From NCBI RefSeq assembly GCF_000004075.3, contig NC_026657.2, positions 31,466,408-31,530,407 on the forward strand: DNA of 64,000 nt, written 5' to 3'. Under the pieces are notes generated by a model. That model ran no database searches. It worked only from the letters and a program-made list of their open reading frames with translations, and had not been told where the DNA came from. The translations under genes were made by a program, and so were the position numbers. Each line of letters starts with the position of its first letter. The stretch's first letter is position 1. Below are positions 12,075 to 23,700 of the stretch, piece by piece. Source of the DNA: Cucumis sativus (taxonomy: Eukaryota; Streptophyta; Magnoliopsida; Cucurbitales; Cucurbitaceae).

Positions 12075-15000
12075 ACACAAACACAGTTCTCACTTCCAAG
12101 ACATCATGTTTAGAAGGTTTGAAAATTTTTATGGTAAGTATTTGTGAATAGAATGTTTGTCAGTTTTCATTGTCAAATTTATAAATTTGGTGTCTACAAG
12201 TCAACATAAGTATTTGTTCTCTCCATTTGTTTTTTTGCTTCTCTTTTATCTTACAAGTGTTTATTAGGTATATATATATATAATACACACATTATATATA
12301 TCTCATTTTATTCATGTATTAGAACTTCCTGTACAATTTATATGCACTTCATAGATGTTCTTTATTAATTGATTGCATTTATAGTATGTGTTATGTAGCT
12401 AATGATTTGTAATGAAGAGGCAAGAAGTTCCCTTTGTCTTTTCTCTTTTCTGAATAAGAAGTCAAGAAGTTCTTAGCCCTTTGTTTGAAGGTCCACAAGG
12501 ACATGATGTCTTTGAATGAAATGCCATGTTTGGTTTTGGGTTTTCCATTTTTCAGAGTAGAAAATTTAAGTTCGAAATAGAGTATGGAAATTTGAACTTT
12601 CCTGCAGTATGGTAGTTAGATTACAAGTTTATTCCTGAAACTTTCAATGTTAAATACAATGAGTTTTTGAGCTTTAGAATGTAATAAATAAGTTGTAAGT
12701 TCACTTTATGCCCTAGGTTTAGTGGGTAGTTTTTAATTCAGTCCCTTATACATTAACATTTTTCAGTTTAGTACCTTATCATTAGTATATTTTAAATTTG
12801 GTTGATGATAAATTATTTGAACAAAGATGGATGAATTAGAGAAAATTTAGAGAAAGCAGTCAACTAAATAAACAAAACTCGAAATTTATACCAATCGCTC
12901 TTAAATTTGTAGAAAGGATTAGCTTTCTTTTGGCTTGCTTTGATAAGCATTTATTTTTTTACAATTAAGCTTATAAATGGTTTAAAGTATTTCATGTAAG
13001 CTTATTATTGTTCAATGTTATTATTAGCTAACAGAGGTGTTAAATTAGAAATTATTAAAACATAGAAAATTAAATTGAGTATTTTTTAGTACAAACTGGG
13101 GAGATTTGAACTTGAGATTGTCCTGAGGACATAAAGATAATAGTTATATTGAAATAATAAGAACCTGATGAAATGCATAAAAGTTAGATACTATAACACG
13201 ACTCATTTTGAATAATTTTGGAAGTCCAATGGCTCCTTAAATTTTCATTTTAGAAAAATGAATTCAAAACTTGATTTCACCATTCAAAACTAAAAAAAGT
13301 GAAAAACCGAGCTGAGTATGAGATATATTTATAAATTAGTTAACCATCATTCAAATAGTTTGAATTCTCTTATTCAAGTTAGTTAAGTTTTGAAAAAGAT
13401 ATATACATTAAAAAAAAACAACGTAACTAATTCGACGGAACCGTACACCACATACTATTTATTGAATTATAACTTGCTAATACAAAGGTAAACATGAGTT
13501 CTCAATTACTCTCGTGTGGATTAGTGTACTAGTTTATTATCAAATCAATAGATAGTATTAGCGGGTATAACAAAAGACAAAATAATTTGTAGATATATCA
13601 AAATTTAGCTCAACTCTTTCGAAGTCTATCAACGATATATAGTAAATCAATAATAAATTTTGTTATTACTTCAAAAAAAAAAAATGTTACTATGTACTTA
13701 AATATTAACCTTAGAAATCTTAGAAATGTTATCAATCAACCATTACAATCACTCAAAAATTCAATATTACATAACCTTAGCCTTTCTTTTATTAATCTGT
13801 ATGTAAATTCGATATTAATCCTTTAAAATATTAATTTTACTCATATAGTTCTAAAGTTTTCAAATATCTAATGAGTCTTTATATTAACTTTTGCATGTGT
13901 TAACAGTGAGCATAGCATAGCATCCAACCAAATAAGGCAAGTACAAACATTGCAATGAACACAATAATTACTTATTAAAAGAAAAATAGTCAAATTGGTT
14001 TTTTTATATATATATATATTATTGTTATTATTAAAAACACTATGAATTAGATTAAACCATTCAGAAGTTAATATACTAAAATAAAGATTTAACTTTCAAA
14101 ATCATACTTGAGAATACATAATACAAATGATATTTTATTTAAAATTAAAATACTCTCTATAAGGAAATTAAATGAGGTGTGTGTGTCTATATTATATATT
14201 AAATGTTGTCCACACTTCACCAGCTATTTTGGTTAACATAAACTAGTGGTTGACTTATATATATATATATAAGCAAAAAAGAATTAAAATGCAATTTCAC
14301 AAAAGAGAAGAAAGAAAGAATAATTGGGGAGAGATAGCGAAGGGAAAGTGAGAGTCCCAAAAACACAGCTGTTTTAGAAAGACAAGGATTTGTGGGCTCT
14401 CTCTCTCTCTCTCTCACTAACCCCAACTCACAACCTAATTTCTTTGTCCTTTTTCTCCTTCTTTTTCCTTTTTCTTTTTCTTTTATTTATATTTCTAAAC
14501 AAATAATAATAATAATAATAATTTAAAAAACAAAATATACTTTTAATGTCTATTTGGTTTCTCAAACACTCAAATCTTTGATGTTTGAGAAATAATATAG
14601 TTCTTAAGGTTACTTTGAATGAATGTATGTTAGTTGGCAAAGAGTGATATGATGTGGTGGTTAAATGATGGATTAGTGAACTGATTTGGCTTTCTTTGCG
14701 TTAATCTAAAATTAATTTTTATAATGAAGTGGACCTATAATTATCTTTCCCTTTCTTCACCATCTTCTTCACACCATAGCTGTTATTGCCAAACCCAAAA
14801 AGATTAAACACGTTCCTTGTAAAGATGGAGTTTTCTAAAGTTTGTGGTGTCAATTTGTTTTCGGGTAGCTGGCTGTGTGTATTTAAGATCATTGTTTGAC
14901 GGCCACTATATTTTTATCATTAGTCTCTGAACCATTTAGAATCATTTCTCAATCGAATAGGCATCAACTTCAAACTAACTACCATAAATACTTTGCACTT

Positions 15001-15668
15001 TCCTTGTTAAAATATCCAATTAAATGTTTCTTAATTCAAAATTAAAAAAAAAAAAAGAACAATTTCCATTGATTAATTTCATAATTTGAAATTAGGAAAA
15101 TGCAAAATATTGGTAAAAAGAGGAAGGGGGAGACACAAGAAAGTTTTTTACAATCATATTTTCAATGCATACATTGGCAGTGAGAATCAAACATGCATAA
15201 ATAATAATGGACAGAAAAATATTAACCTCAAAGATATAAAAATTAACCAAAAAATAATATATGTAATTACAGTGTATTCCTAATAATGTAAAAAAAAAAA
15301 AAAAGAAACTCAAATTATCCTCTGCGGATTTTCTCGAGAAAATTTCTACATTTTCTTGCTCCCCAATCATCTTTACACACACAGCCCCATTTTATAGCTG
15401 CACCAAGTAAAAATATATAAGGGACTAAAAATCGAAACTTTTTTAAACAATACCGACTAAATTGCAAAAGCAACAAACTAAACTTACCACCCGTGTAAAT
15501 GTTTATCATTTTGACTTTTATTTTTTGATTCTTTCTTTTTTTTTTTTTAAGAAACGAAGAATATGAATTGTTATCAAACATATTCTTGATTCTAATTTTC
15601 AAAAAATAGGGAATGGAAAACAAACAATAAACAAGAAATGGGAACGTTATCAACGGACCCTAAATTTT
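12075..15668. other. Intergenic between convergent WVD2-like and FLA genes
   Basis: Contains the 3' untranslated regions of both flanking genes. Also present are an (AT)n run near 14256-14271, a (CT)n run near 14396-14415, an (AAT)n run near 14500-14522 and several A or T homopolymers. I see no supportable gene on either strand. Confidence 0.7.
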
Positions 15669-17994
15669 TCATAGGCATGAAGAGAAATGAGAGTCCTGTC
15701 CAACTGCTCCGAGCATGGTACATGTAAGTTCCATCAACTTCCCTGTCATAATTTGATAGAATAAAAAATGTTAAGCTTTTGTTACAATTTCGTCCGCTCG
15801 ATGATGATGATCGAGTTGGAATAACAGTAAAAGATCAATGGATTCTTAATTGTAAAGTTTCTAACAATTCAAAAGTCAACTAAAGAATATATAAGAAGAA
15901 ATGTGAATTCAATAATCATTTGGGGAAAGGAATAAGAACAATGTTATACAGGCTGTTGTAAGCTAATAATATTTGGGTGGTGGGGAAAGAAGAATGTGAA
16001 CTGTCTCTAAAACTTCTTGTGATATTTGGAATGTGATGACAAAACCCAACTAATCAAAAGAATTCAAATAATTGAATTTCATTCCCAAATCCCAACTCAA
16101 CACGTTCGTATTTAGTTTATGATCATGTTGTAGCCACCATAGTTTGAATTAATACTGATTTGGAACATAGTTATATTACAACCTATCAAACCGATCACGT
16201 TCAAGTAAGGTGGTAATCTCATTCAATGAATCCCCCATCTATTTGGCTAACAAAAGTCATGGACAACTTCACCGTAGTTCAAACACATGATGGGTTCATC
16301 ACTTTTCTAGACAACCTATACCTGTCTAAACAGTAAATCTCATTCCATATTAGAACTCGACACAATTATTCAATCTATCGACCAGGTTCGGTTCAGGTAA
16401 GGTCGTAATCTCACTAGATTACTCCATCTATTTGGCTAACAAAACTTATGAACAACTTCACCTTAACACCACTAAATAATTTGGTCCAAAAATTAAATCA
16501 TCCCACAATACTACTCAGCAGAGATCTAATAAGAAATTCAACATCATCACACAACTAGGAATAGAAAAAAACACTAAGAACTCATAAGATCAAGTGTTCA
16601 TCAGTTCTAATATCAAACTATATTTCTCTAATGAACCAGAGATTAAAGAGCAAAGGAAAAACGAATATACCTCTTCTTGGTTTAGTGGCAACTTTAAGAG
16701 CTGAATTTGATTTCTTCTCTGGAGCTTTATCCTCCTCCAATGGAAACAGAACTCCATCAATCCCCTGCACAGATATCCGACCATCGGTGTATATATCAGG
16801 ATCAAACAGATAAGCAGACCCTTCTCCTTGTCCGAATTTCACCGACCCGTCAGCCTCCTGGGCCATGACAGCGTGTGGAAGCCGGAGAGTTTGGTATCGA
16901 ACTTTCCCGAATCGCCTAACTGCATTGTACATACTCTCCTCCGTTTGGTACTCTGGGATTACATGGTAGTATATGATCTGCTCCGGTGCCCCTGGTTCAC
17001 TCAGTTGATCGGTTGTAAGCTTCGCCATAGCTTCGTCGTTCGGAGCGAGAACTGTAAGAACATATCCCTCAGAGACTAATCTCCCCATCTCTGTAGCTAG
17101 AGATGTCAAATTGACTAAAATGTCAGCCATCTCGTTGTAGCCGCCGTAATGCAGCAGCGTTTGAATGAAATCCTTCACCTGCCGCTCACCGTCGAAGTGG
17201 TGGTGGGGGCCTCCGGGGCCGGGAGCAGGCGCCGGAGCGATAGATGGGCCTGGAGCTAAAGCGTCGTAGATTGGCAAAACAGGAGACGTTCCGACAGGGA
17301 CTGGTGGAGCTGGCTTCTTCAACCGGTGAGTTCGTGGGTCGACTTCCGGTGCACCTTCCGGCAAAACAGCGGAAATCGACTGTAAATTTCTCCGACGGTT
17401 GAAATCTTCTTGGACAGAACGTGGAATCAACAACCGTTCGATTCCATGGATCACACCATCAGGACGAACAACATCATCGGGACGAACAATCTCAGCTGAA
17501 TCAACGATTATCTTACCAGAATCAGAATTCTTCAGATTCAAATGGGAATCCCCCAATGTCCGATGACGAACCAGAGAAGAAGAACGTTCCTGATTAAACC
17601 CAACCCTTTCAGGAACGATGTGGGACATCAAAAGAGTTTGAAGCGATTTCAAATTCCGTGGCTCAAGAAGGAATCTCTTAAACTCAGGATCCAACTCCCG
17701 CTCCAGAGCTTCATTCCTGGGTGCAAAAATGGTGAGATTGTGTTTCCCAACAGCGTCCTCAAGGGTTTGAAGCAAGAGGGCTTTCTCAACAAGCTCCGCA
17801 AGTTCAGTGTAGTGTGAATCAAGAAGAGCAACGAGGATGGAGTTGGAATTGATTTGAGAAGAAGCAGCGGTGGAGGTGGAGGAAGGAGATTTTGGAAGTG
17901 GGTTACGGCGTAGGGCAGCGGAGGAGAAGGGAGGAAGGGAGAAAAGGGTGAGAAAGAGGAAAAAGAGAGAAACGCCATGGGAGGGGGAATCCAT
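15669..17994 (-). CDS. FLA17: Fasciclin-like arabinogalactan protein, FLA15-18 group
   Basis: Secreted cell-wall glycoprotein thought to mediate wall adhesion. Two exons: 16671-17994 and 15669-15742. The donor splits a Gly codon and the second exon supplies KLMELTCTMLGAVGQ to the stop, giving 465 residues, close to Arabidopsis FLA17. Signal peptide at 1-26. First FAS1 domain about 50-193 with NLTIFAPRNEAL (86-97) and VIHGIERLLIP. An arabinogalactan-type Pro/Ala linker at 228-262 (SIAPAPAPGPGG). Second FAS1 domain about 275-422 with VLTVLAPNDEAM and ISVQGIDGVLFP. NLT N-glycosylation sites at 86 and 295. There is no hydrophobic GPI-signal tail, as usual for this group. I chose the ATG at 17994 because it gives a clean signal peptide; an in-frame ATG at 18033 would add 13 residues. 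Reading through the donor gives a false end, IFVFPLLF. Confidence 0.94.
16183..16470. repeat. Diverged direct repeat inside the FLA intron
   Basis: About 100 bases at 16183-16282 recur, diverged, at about 16373-16470. Shared blocks include CATCTATTTGGCTAACAAAA and the AACAACTTCACC-type end. A 14-base block of the first copy, CGTTCAAGTAAGGT, also occurs at about 22512. The repeat sits in the 928-bp intron 15743-16670. Confidence 0.8.
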
Positions 17995-18290
17995 GGCGGA
18001 GAGGAGAGAGAGGAAGAATGATGAAATGAGCAATGGAGAAAAAACCGGGAAAATATTGGGGAGAGGAAAAGGCGTGGGTGTCGGTGAAGGAGGGAAGGGG
18101 GAGTGGGGACAGAGAGGGAAGTGAAGGAAGAGAGAGTAATAATGGAGGAAAAGAGAGAAAGAGGAGAGAGATAGAGGAGGAAGCTGAAGGAAGAAGAAGA
18201 CTTTTTAGGGCAAATTAGTGAAACAGGACAGCCTGGCCTTTACGGACCCACACGGCAACGACAGTGACAGACAGTGCCTCTCAGCTCTTT

Positions 18291-18313
18291 CGGCGCCGCG
18301 CCGCGCCGCGCCG
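18291..18313. repeat. GC-only pentamer repeat upstream of FLA
   Basis: Tandem CGCCG-type units (CGGCGCCGCGCCGCGCCGCG and on), about 300 bp upstream of the FLA start. This is the most GC-rich spot in the window. CGCG cores resemble the CAMTA binding element (VCGCGB), but that link is only by motif. Confidence 0.8.
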
Positions 18314-19399
18314 ATTACTCTCCACTTTTTTTCTTTCATCTTTTATGATTTTTGGAAATAATTTTATATAGTGAATTTAATTATATATTCTTAAACATTT
18401 AGATCCCAAAATTCAAACATTTTAGTTTATAACTAAGATACCATTGGAATGACTCGTGGAGATAATTTGTAAATGATTTTCCATTTGTGCAAATAAAAAT
18501 AACTTTTTAGTTAATAATTTTTTTTTTAAAACTTGAGATCTTTTGTTTTTTAAAACAAGTGATTTTGTGAATTCTTAAAATTTATAATTTTTCTATTAGG
18601 ATAGATATTTTTATATTTTTATATTTATATATATGCTATCAGTGTTATTAACATGTTGGATAACTATTAAATTAAATTTCAACGTGAGTTTAAATTTCAT
18701 TTCGTTTCTAAATCTCAAATTCCTATTTTTGTCAAAAGAAAATAATTGGAGCGAATAATTTTTAGAACATTTTAAAATATTTTCTTTGGTCAAATATTAA
18801 AAAATAAATAAATAATAAAAGTGGGGTCAAATTAGAAAGAAAAAAAAAGAAACTAGAAATAAAATATAAATAAAGAGGATCTGGAAATCAACTATAGATG
18901 CATTAAATTTGCATCAACAACCAACAAATGAATTGCATATAAAATCCTTCTGGATTCGTCATCAATTTCATACATTATCAAAGATATTTATTTATTTATG
19001 ATTGAAATATATATAAAAAGAAAAAAAAACACCTTAAAATTTATTTCACCAATACTTACCTACATTAAAAAAATTACACTAACATTCGTAAACCATTTTA
19101 AATTTTTTCTTAAACTATATATAAATTATTTAAAATTTTATAAATCAAACAATGATATAAAAACGTTATAGTATAGCTTTAATTTTTATTCAAAGTTATA
19201 GTTCAATAGCAAAGGTAAACAACACTATGATTAAGACGATTCATCCCTACAAAAAGTATAGAAAAAGAAAAGTTTAGGAATTCGTAATTAATTAGTTAGT
19301 TAGTTGTAATAAATTAATTTAGTTAGGTAAGTAGAGTATATAATTAATTTTAATTAAGCACTAATTAAGAACAATGATTAGTAAATAGAATTAGGGGAG

Positions 19400-19740
19400 A
19401 GAGCCGAGAGAGCCGAGAAGAAAAGCACGTGGGAAGAGGAAGGTGTTAAATTAAAAGCCAAACTGTCGGTGGGCATTACTTACTAGCCTTCATTTCACGC
19501 CAACTCACGCGTCTACTTCACGCTCCTTTCAGCGCTTGCCTCAACAACATACGGACCTTCATCCTTCGACGTCGTTTCGTACCCTTTTTTTTTATTATTA
19601 TTATTATTTTCTAATAAAATAAATTAAATATTTGGTCGTGCGGTGGCGACGTTTCACCGGCAGGGAGGTTAGTTGTCGCCGTCAGCCGTCGGCTGTCTTT
19701 CCTTTTGCTGCGAGCGACGGAGCTTTTCCCTCACCTTTTA
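19400..19740. promoter_or_regulatory. Orphan GC-richer island with G-box
   Basis: Holds CACGTG at 19426-19431, an ACGCGT-type site near 19507 and GC-rich sequence to about 19735 (GTGGCGACGTTTCACCGG and GTCGCCGTCAGCCGTCGG), in strong contrast to its AT-rich surroundings. It is 1.4-1.7 kb upstream of the FLA start. It could be a distal FLA element or an unseen transcript start. Confidence 0.3.
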
Positions 19741-21337
19741 CTTTACTTTCACACTAATTTTTTTATTTCTTTTAACCTTTTTAAGTCACTTCAATAATAT
19801 TTTTTTCCAAGAGAAAATAAAAAGGTAATTTAATTTTACTACTTCACTCTAAATAAAACAGCCTTCTATTATTTGTTGACTTAATTCTATAATCTCACAT
19901 TGTGAATTTTGATTAATATGTTCGATTTGCTAAAGAAAATTGTTATAAAACAGTTCGAATCCATGACCATTCGTCTTCGCTACAAACCATTATTTAATTA
20001 AATATATTTTACATTCTTTGTAATTGTTTTTTAGGAAGATTTTACATTGAATTTTTAAGGTATGTATATTTATCATTGGAACTTTTAAAAACAACCTTTC
20101 TAAATTTTCAATTTTATATATATGTATATTATTGAATTAACAATTTGGGTTTAAAAAGTCTAATCAAAATTTTAGATATACTTTTTTTCTCGGTATGGTA
20201 CATAAATTTTAGAATTTTGTTGGTAGAGAGAATTGAGTATTGCATGCCAAATATCAAAATAATTATTTTGTTTGTAATGAAATGACATAATAAGAATATT
20301 TCGAATGTTAAGATTAAAAAAATTGAAAAATTAGATCAAAGCAAAAAGGAAAAAAGAATATAAAGTTTTTGAGTCAAACAATAGTTGCTGGGTCATGGTT
20401 GGACACTTAAGACTTAATTCCCCTCCTAAAAGCATTTTCTGCTTTCCTTTTTAAGCTTTACTTAAAAGGATAAAACATTAACAAAAGTTATTTTAAATAG
20501 CAAAACTAATTTTACTTTCTTTTTTCTATTATAAATTTTTCTGGGGTCTTGTTTGTTGTTTTCTAATAAATATTACCTTTTTTATAAAATATATATATAA
20601 CCCTACCTTTGTTTTTTTTCTTTAATATAATAAAATAAAAATGGAAAATTAAATTTAGATATTTTTTTAATATCTTGATGATTTATTAAATAATTTGAAG
20701 AATATGTCGGTGAACAATATTTGGTAGGTTTGTTGTTACACTCAAGAATTTGGTGTGGGTGTACAGAGAACAAAAAAGGACTTTCAAATTAAGGCAATTG
20801 TCCCAAATATTAAATAACCATATATACAATAAAGAAAAATGTGGCATAAAAATATCAATTTCAATGCACACCAACCATATTCTAAATCCAAATTCAATGT
20901 ATGAAATATAGGGTTTTCTTTTTTTCTTTTTCTTCATTTTGTTTAATTCAAAATATGGAGCTACAGATGATGAATAATGCTAATAAAAGCCATTAAGTAT
21001 AGGAAGAAATTTTTTAAACTGCTTGTATTAATTCATTTTAAGGCGAATTTCAAGTTTCAAGGTTGCGGTTTTTGCATGAGTAATTGGAAGCAAACGCTCA
21101 AAGTAGCTCTTTGATTGTGTGGTTGCAATGAGTTGCCATCGATCCTTCTCTCATCACTTGATGGAAAGTTCAATTTTTGCATTGTTATAGAGCCCTCAAC
21201 GACGAACAAGAGGATTGAGGTGATTGAGGTGGATATTGCATGATCTTCATACATTACTAACTCGGTAACATCAAGATTCTTGTTCCTTGAAAGATCGAAA
21301 TAGGATTCAATTGTTTAAGCCTCTAAATATTGAGTCT

Positions 21338-21415
21338 ATGAACCATACAGAGATTGGATTCTTCAATAAGAAAGCTATGAACCATACAGAGATTGGATTG
21401 TTCAATAAGAAAGCT
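21338..21415. repeat. 39-bp tandem duplication
   Basis: The 39 bases at 21338-21376 are repeated at 21377-21415 with one mismatch. The period is a multiple of three, so the flanking plus-strand frame stays open and encodes NHTEIG(F/L)FNKKAM-type units. No gene is supported here. Confidence 0.92.
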
Positions 21416-22246
21416 AAGAAGCTATCGCAAGCACTTAGAAATATCTCTTTTTGTCATACTCTTTATTGTCGGTTTAGCTTAACATCTTGGACCGAGCAAT
21501 AAAAGGTCACCAAATTTCTTTAGTTGGAGAATATCTAAATTGTCTCTCAAGAATTGATTGTTTAAGTTTTCATTTATTGCATCGTTAAAAGTTCTATACA
21601 ATTTTTTACAGAAAACACACACACACAGCTTAGATGCAAAATGTAATAATAAATTCACTAAGTTTCATAAATCATTTCTACAAGTTTTAAGAATGTTTAG
21701 GACCGACCAAACCTTGCAATTCAACCAAAAAGTTTTAAAACCCAACCACAAAAATTAATCTAAATAACCAAAATCTAATAGAAACGAAAACATCCATCCA
21801 TTGCAACAAACTAATCACAGGAATGCCTACAACCAGTCCCTCCAGAAGAATAGAAACTCAACTGTCAAAGGAATTTTTCTTTATAACTCCTTTAAATTCA
21901 AGCTTTGAAGTTAGAGAGAGAGAGAGAGAGTAAAAACCCACTAAGTAAATGGTAAGATACCAAAATTTGACCAAATGATAGTAATAACAAAAATGGGTAG
22001 AAGAAGAAAATAGTAAAGAATATTAAAACTCATCAAAGAAATGAGTGTTGGTTGACACTTTTTATATGAACATTGCAAAGAAACTCCAATTCCAAAAGAC
22101 TAACCCATCCAGACATAGTTTTCTAATATGTGTTTTTGCATCAAATACTGTATTCTTTATGTATAGAAAAAGTTACATACAACATGTCCAGATGGGAAGC
22201 TTTTCTCCCAAATTCCCTCTCCCCTTCTTCTTTCTTTCTTATTGGG

Positions 22247-22273
22247 TTTTTTTTTTTTTTTTTTTTTTTTTTT
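22247..22273. repeat. 27-base T homopolymer
   Basis: Read on the minus strand this is a 27-base A run at the end of non-repetitive sequence lying to its right. It could be a relic poly(A) tail of a retroposed minus-strand transcript, or plain homopolymer growth. Confidence 0.85.
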
Positions 22274-23429
22274 CGTTTTCAATTCAGACAACAATCGACA
22301 ACATTACTCTCTACACATGAAATTCTTTAACCCATTTTTGTTTGCAAAGGCTGACAGGCATCTGTTCCTCAGCATATCAAGTCTGGAGAATATATATTTA
22401 TATAGTTCACCTGATACACAAATCATATTCACATCAGACCAAGGTCCAAACCATGGTGAAGCTCATCTAATCAAGTATTTATAGAACGAAAGTACAACCT
22501 ATAAAACAGATCCCGTTCAAGTAAGGTAGATTCGGAAGCATAAAACCCACAATAACGATGCAGAACAAAACAGTCCATGTTAGAGTCATTGAAAAGAATT
22601 CACTAATGAAGGACCTACTCGGAACGATTTTTTAGGTGTTAAAAAAAATTGCTTAAAAAGTCATTCCAATCTTTCCAAAATCTCGTTTTTGTTGGTAACT
22701 ATAAGTTCTTCGCTTGGCACAGTCTTCTGGTGTATGTATGGTAAAAGATCCTGTTGCTCTTTTTGTCATTTCAGGACATGGGAGAGAAGTGCAACTTTCT
22801 TTACTACTTTGTGGAAAAGTCAAGGAGGTGGTGGGGGACTGGAGGCTATGGCTATAGGGTTCACAGCTCCCTAAAAATTTCAATGTCTAAGAACTTTTGT
22901 AACTACCTTTGTCTTTTATTCTTAATGATAACAAGTGGAGATCTTTTCTACAGTAGGCCGGCTCAATTTAAGCTCCTTTTGCAGGGGCTTTCCTTTTTTA
23001 TCGGCCCTTTTGAACTCTTTCATCGTTCGGTGAAAGCTTTACTTTTGACTAGTAAGTAGTAACAATAAATTCTATACTATAACAAATCTCAATGTAGATC
23101 TCATACTCATGTGAATCGCCAGAGCTGCACTGTCACAACACCCTACATTTCTTGCTGCTCCCTCTGCAACCAATTTTATATCTAAATTAACCCCTTGATC
23201 TCTCTTGTAGAAGTCAAGACCCCTCCAGCTCTTCTCATGATCATAGCAAGAGCACTTTTTTTTGTTCTTGTGTTTGTCTCTGTTTTTTCTTGTTTTATTT
23301 TTGTGTTCCAACAAATTCTTTTTTATCTATCAATGAAAAGTTGTTCCTTGTTCAAGAAATAACTATCATGTACTGAAAGCCCAAGTCTCAACACATGGCC
23401 TCCATGAGTTCTAATGTTCCAACTTCTTT

Positions 23430-23700
23430 GTTGAGTGATATAATATTAAATATGTCTTCATCCACAAGCTTAAGTTTTTGGACCAATCGATGATTTAAGA
23501 TAATATTAGAGTAAATGATCTAGGGAAGTCTTACGTCCAAAAACTTTTGCACTGTTATTTCCTCCTCAATTAAAATTGACCTTCACTTGTTGGGTTTTCT
23601 TCATATATCAACAAGCCCACAAGTGAAAGGGAGTGTTGAGTCATATAACATTAAATTTGTTTTTCACCCACAAACTTAAGTTTTTGGGTGATTTAAGACT
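23430..23700. mobile_element. Two LTR-like repeat fragments
   Basis: About 75 bases at 23430-23503 (starting GTTGAGTGATATAATATTAA and ending GATGATTTAAGATAATATTA) recur, diverged and with a short deletion, at 23635-23699. Endings of the form AAGTTTTTGG...TGATTTAAGA, followed by sequence like a degenerate TGGTATCAGAGC primer-binding site, are common at plant LTR edges. This suggests a remnant of a small LTR element (TRIM or solo-LTR type). No internal coding region is left. Confidence 0.5.

Noticed and set aside
16590..17978. Several antisense and alternate-frame ORFs over FLA
   Set aside because: Shadows of the long GC-rich FLA exon. Only the -strand frame with two FAS1 domains matches a family.
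22653..23314. Minus-strand frames of 76 and 80 codons (PEMTKRATGSF and YDHEKSWRGLDFYKR)
   Set aside because: They look less random than most, but I could not join them with splice sites or place them in a family. Not supported as genes.
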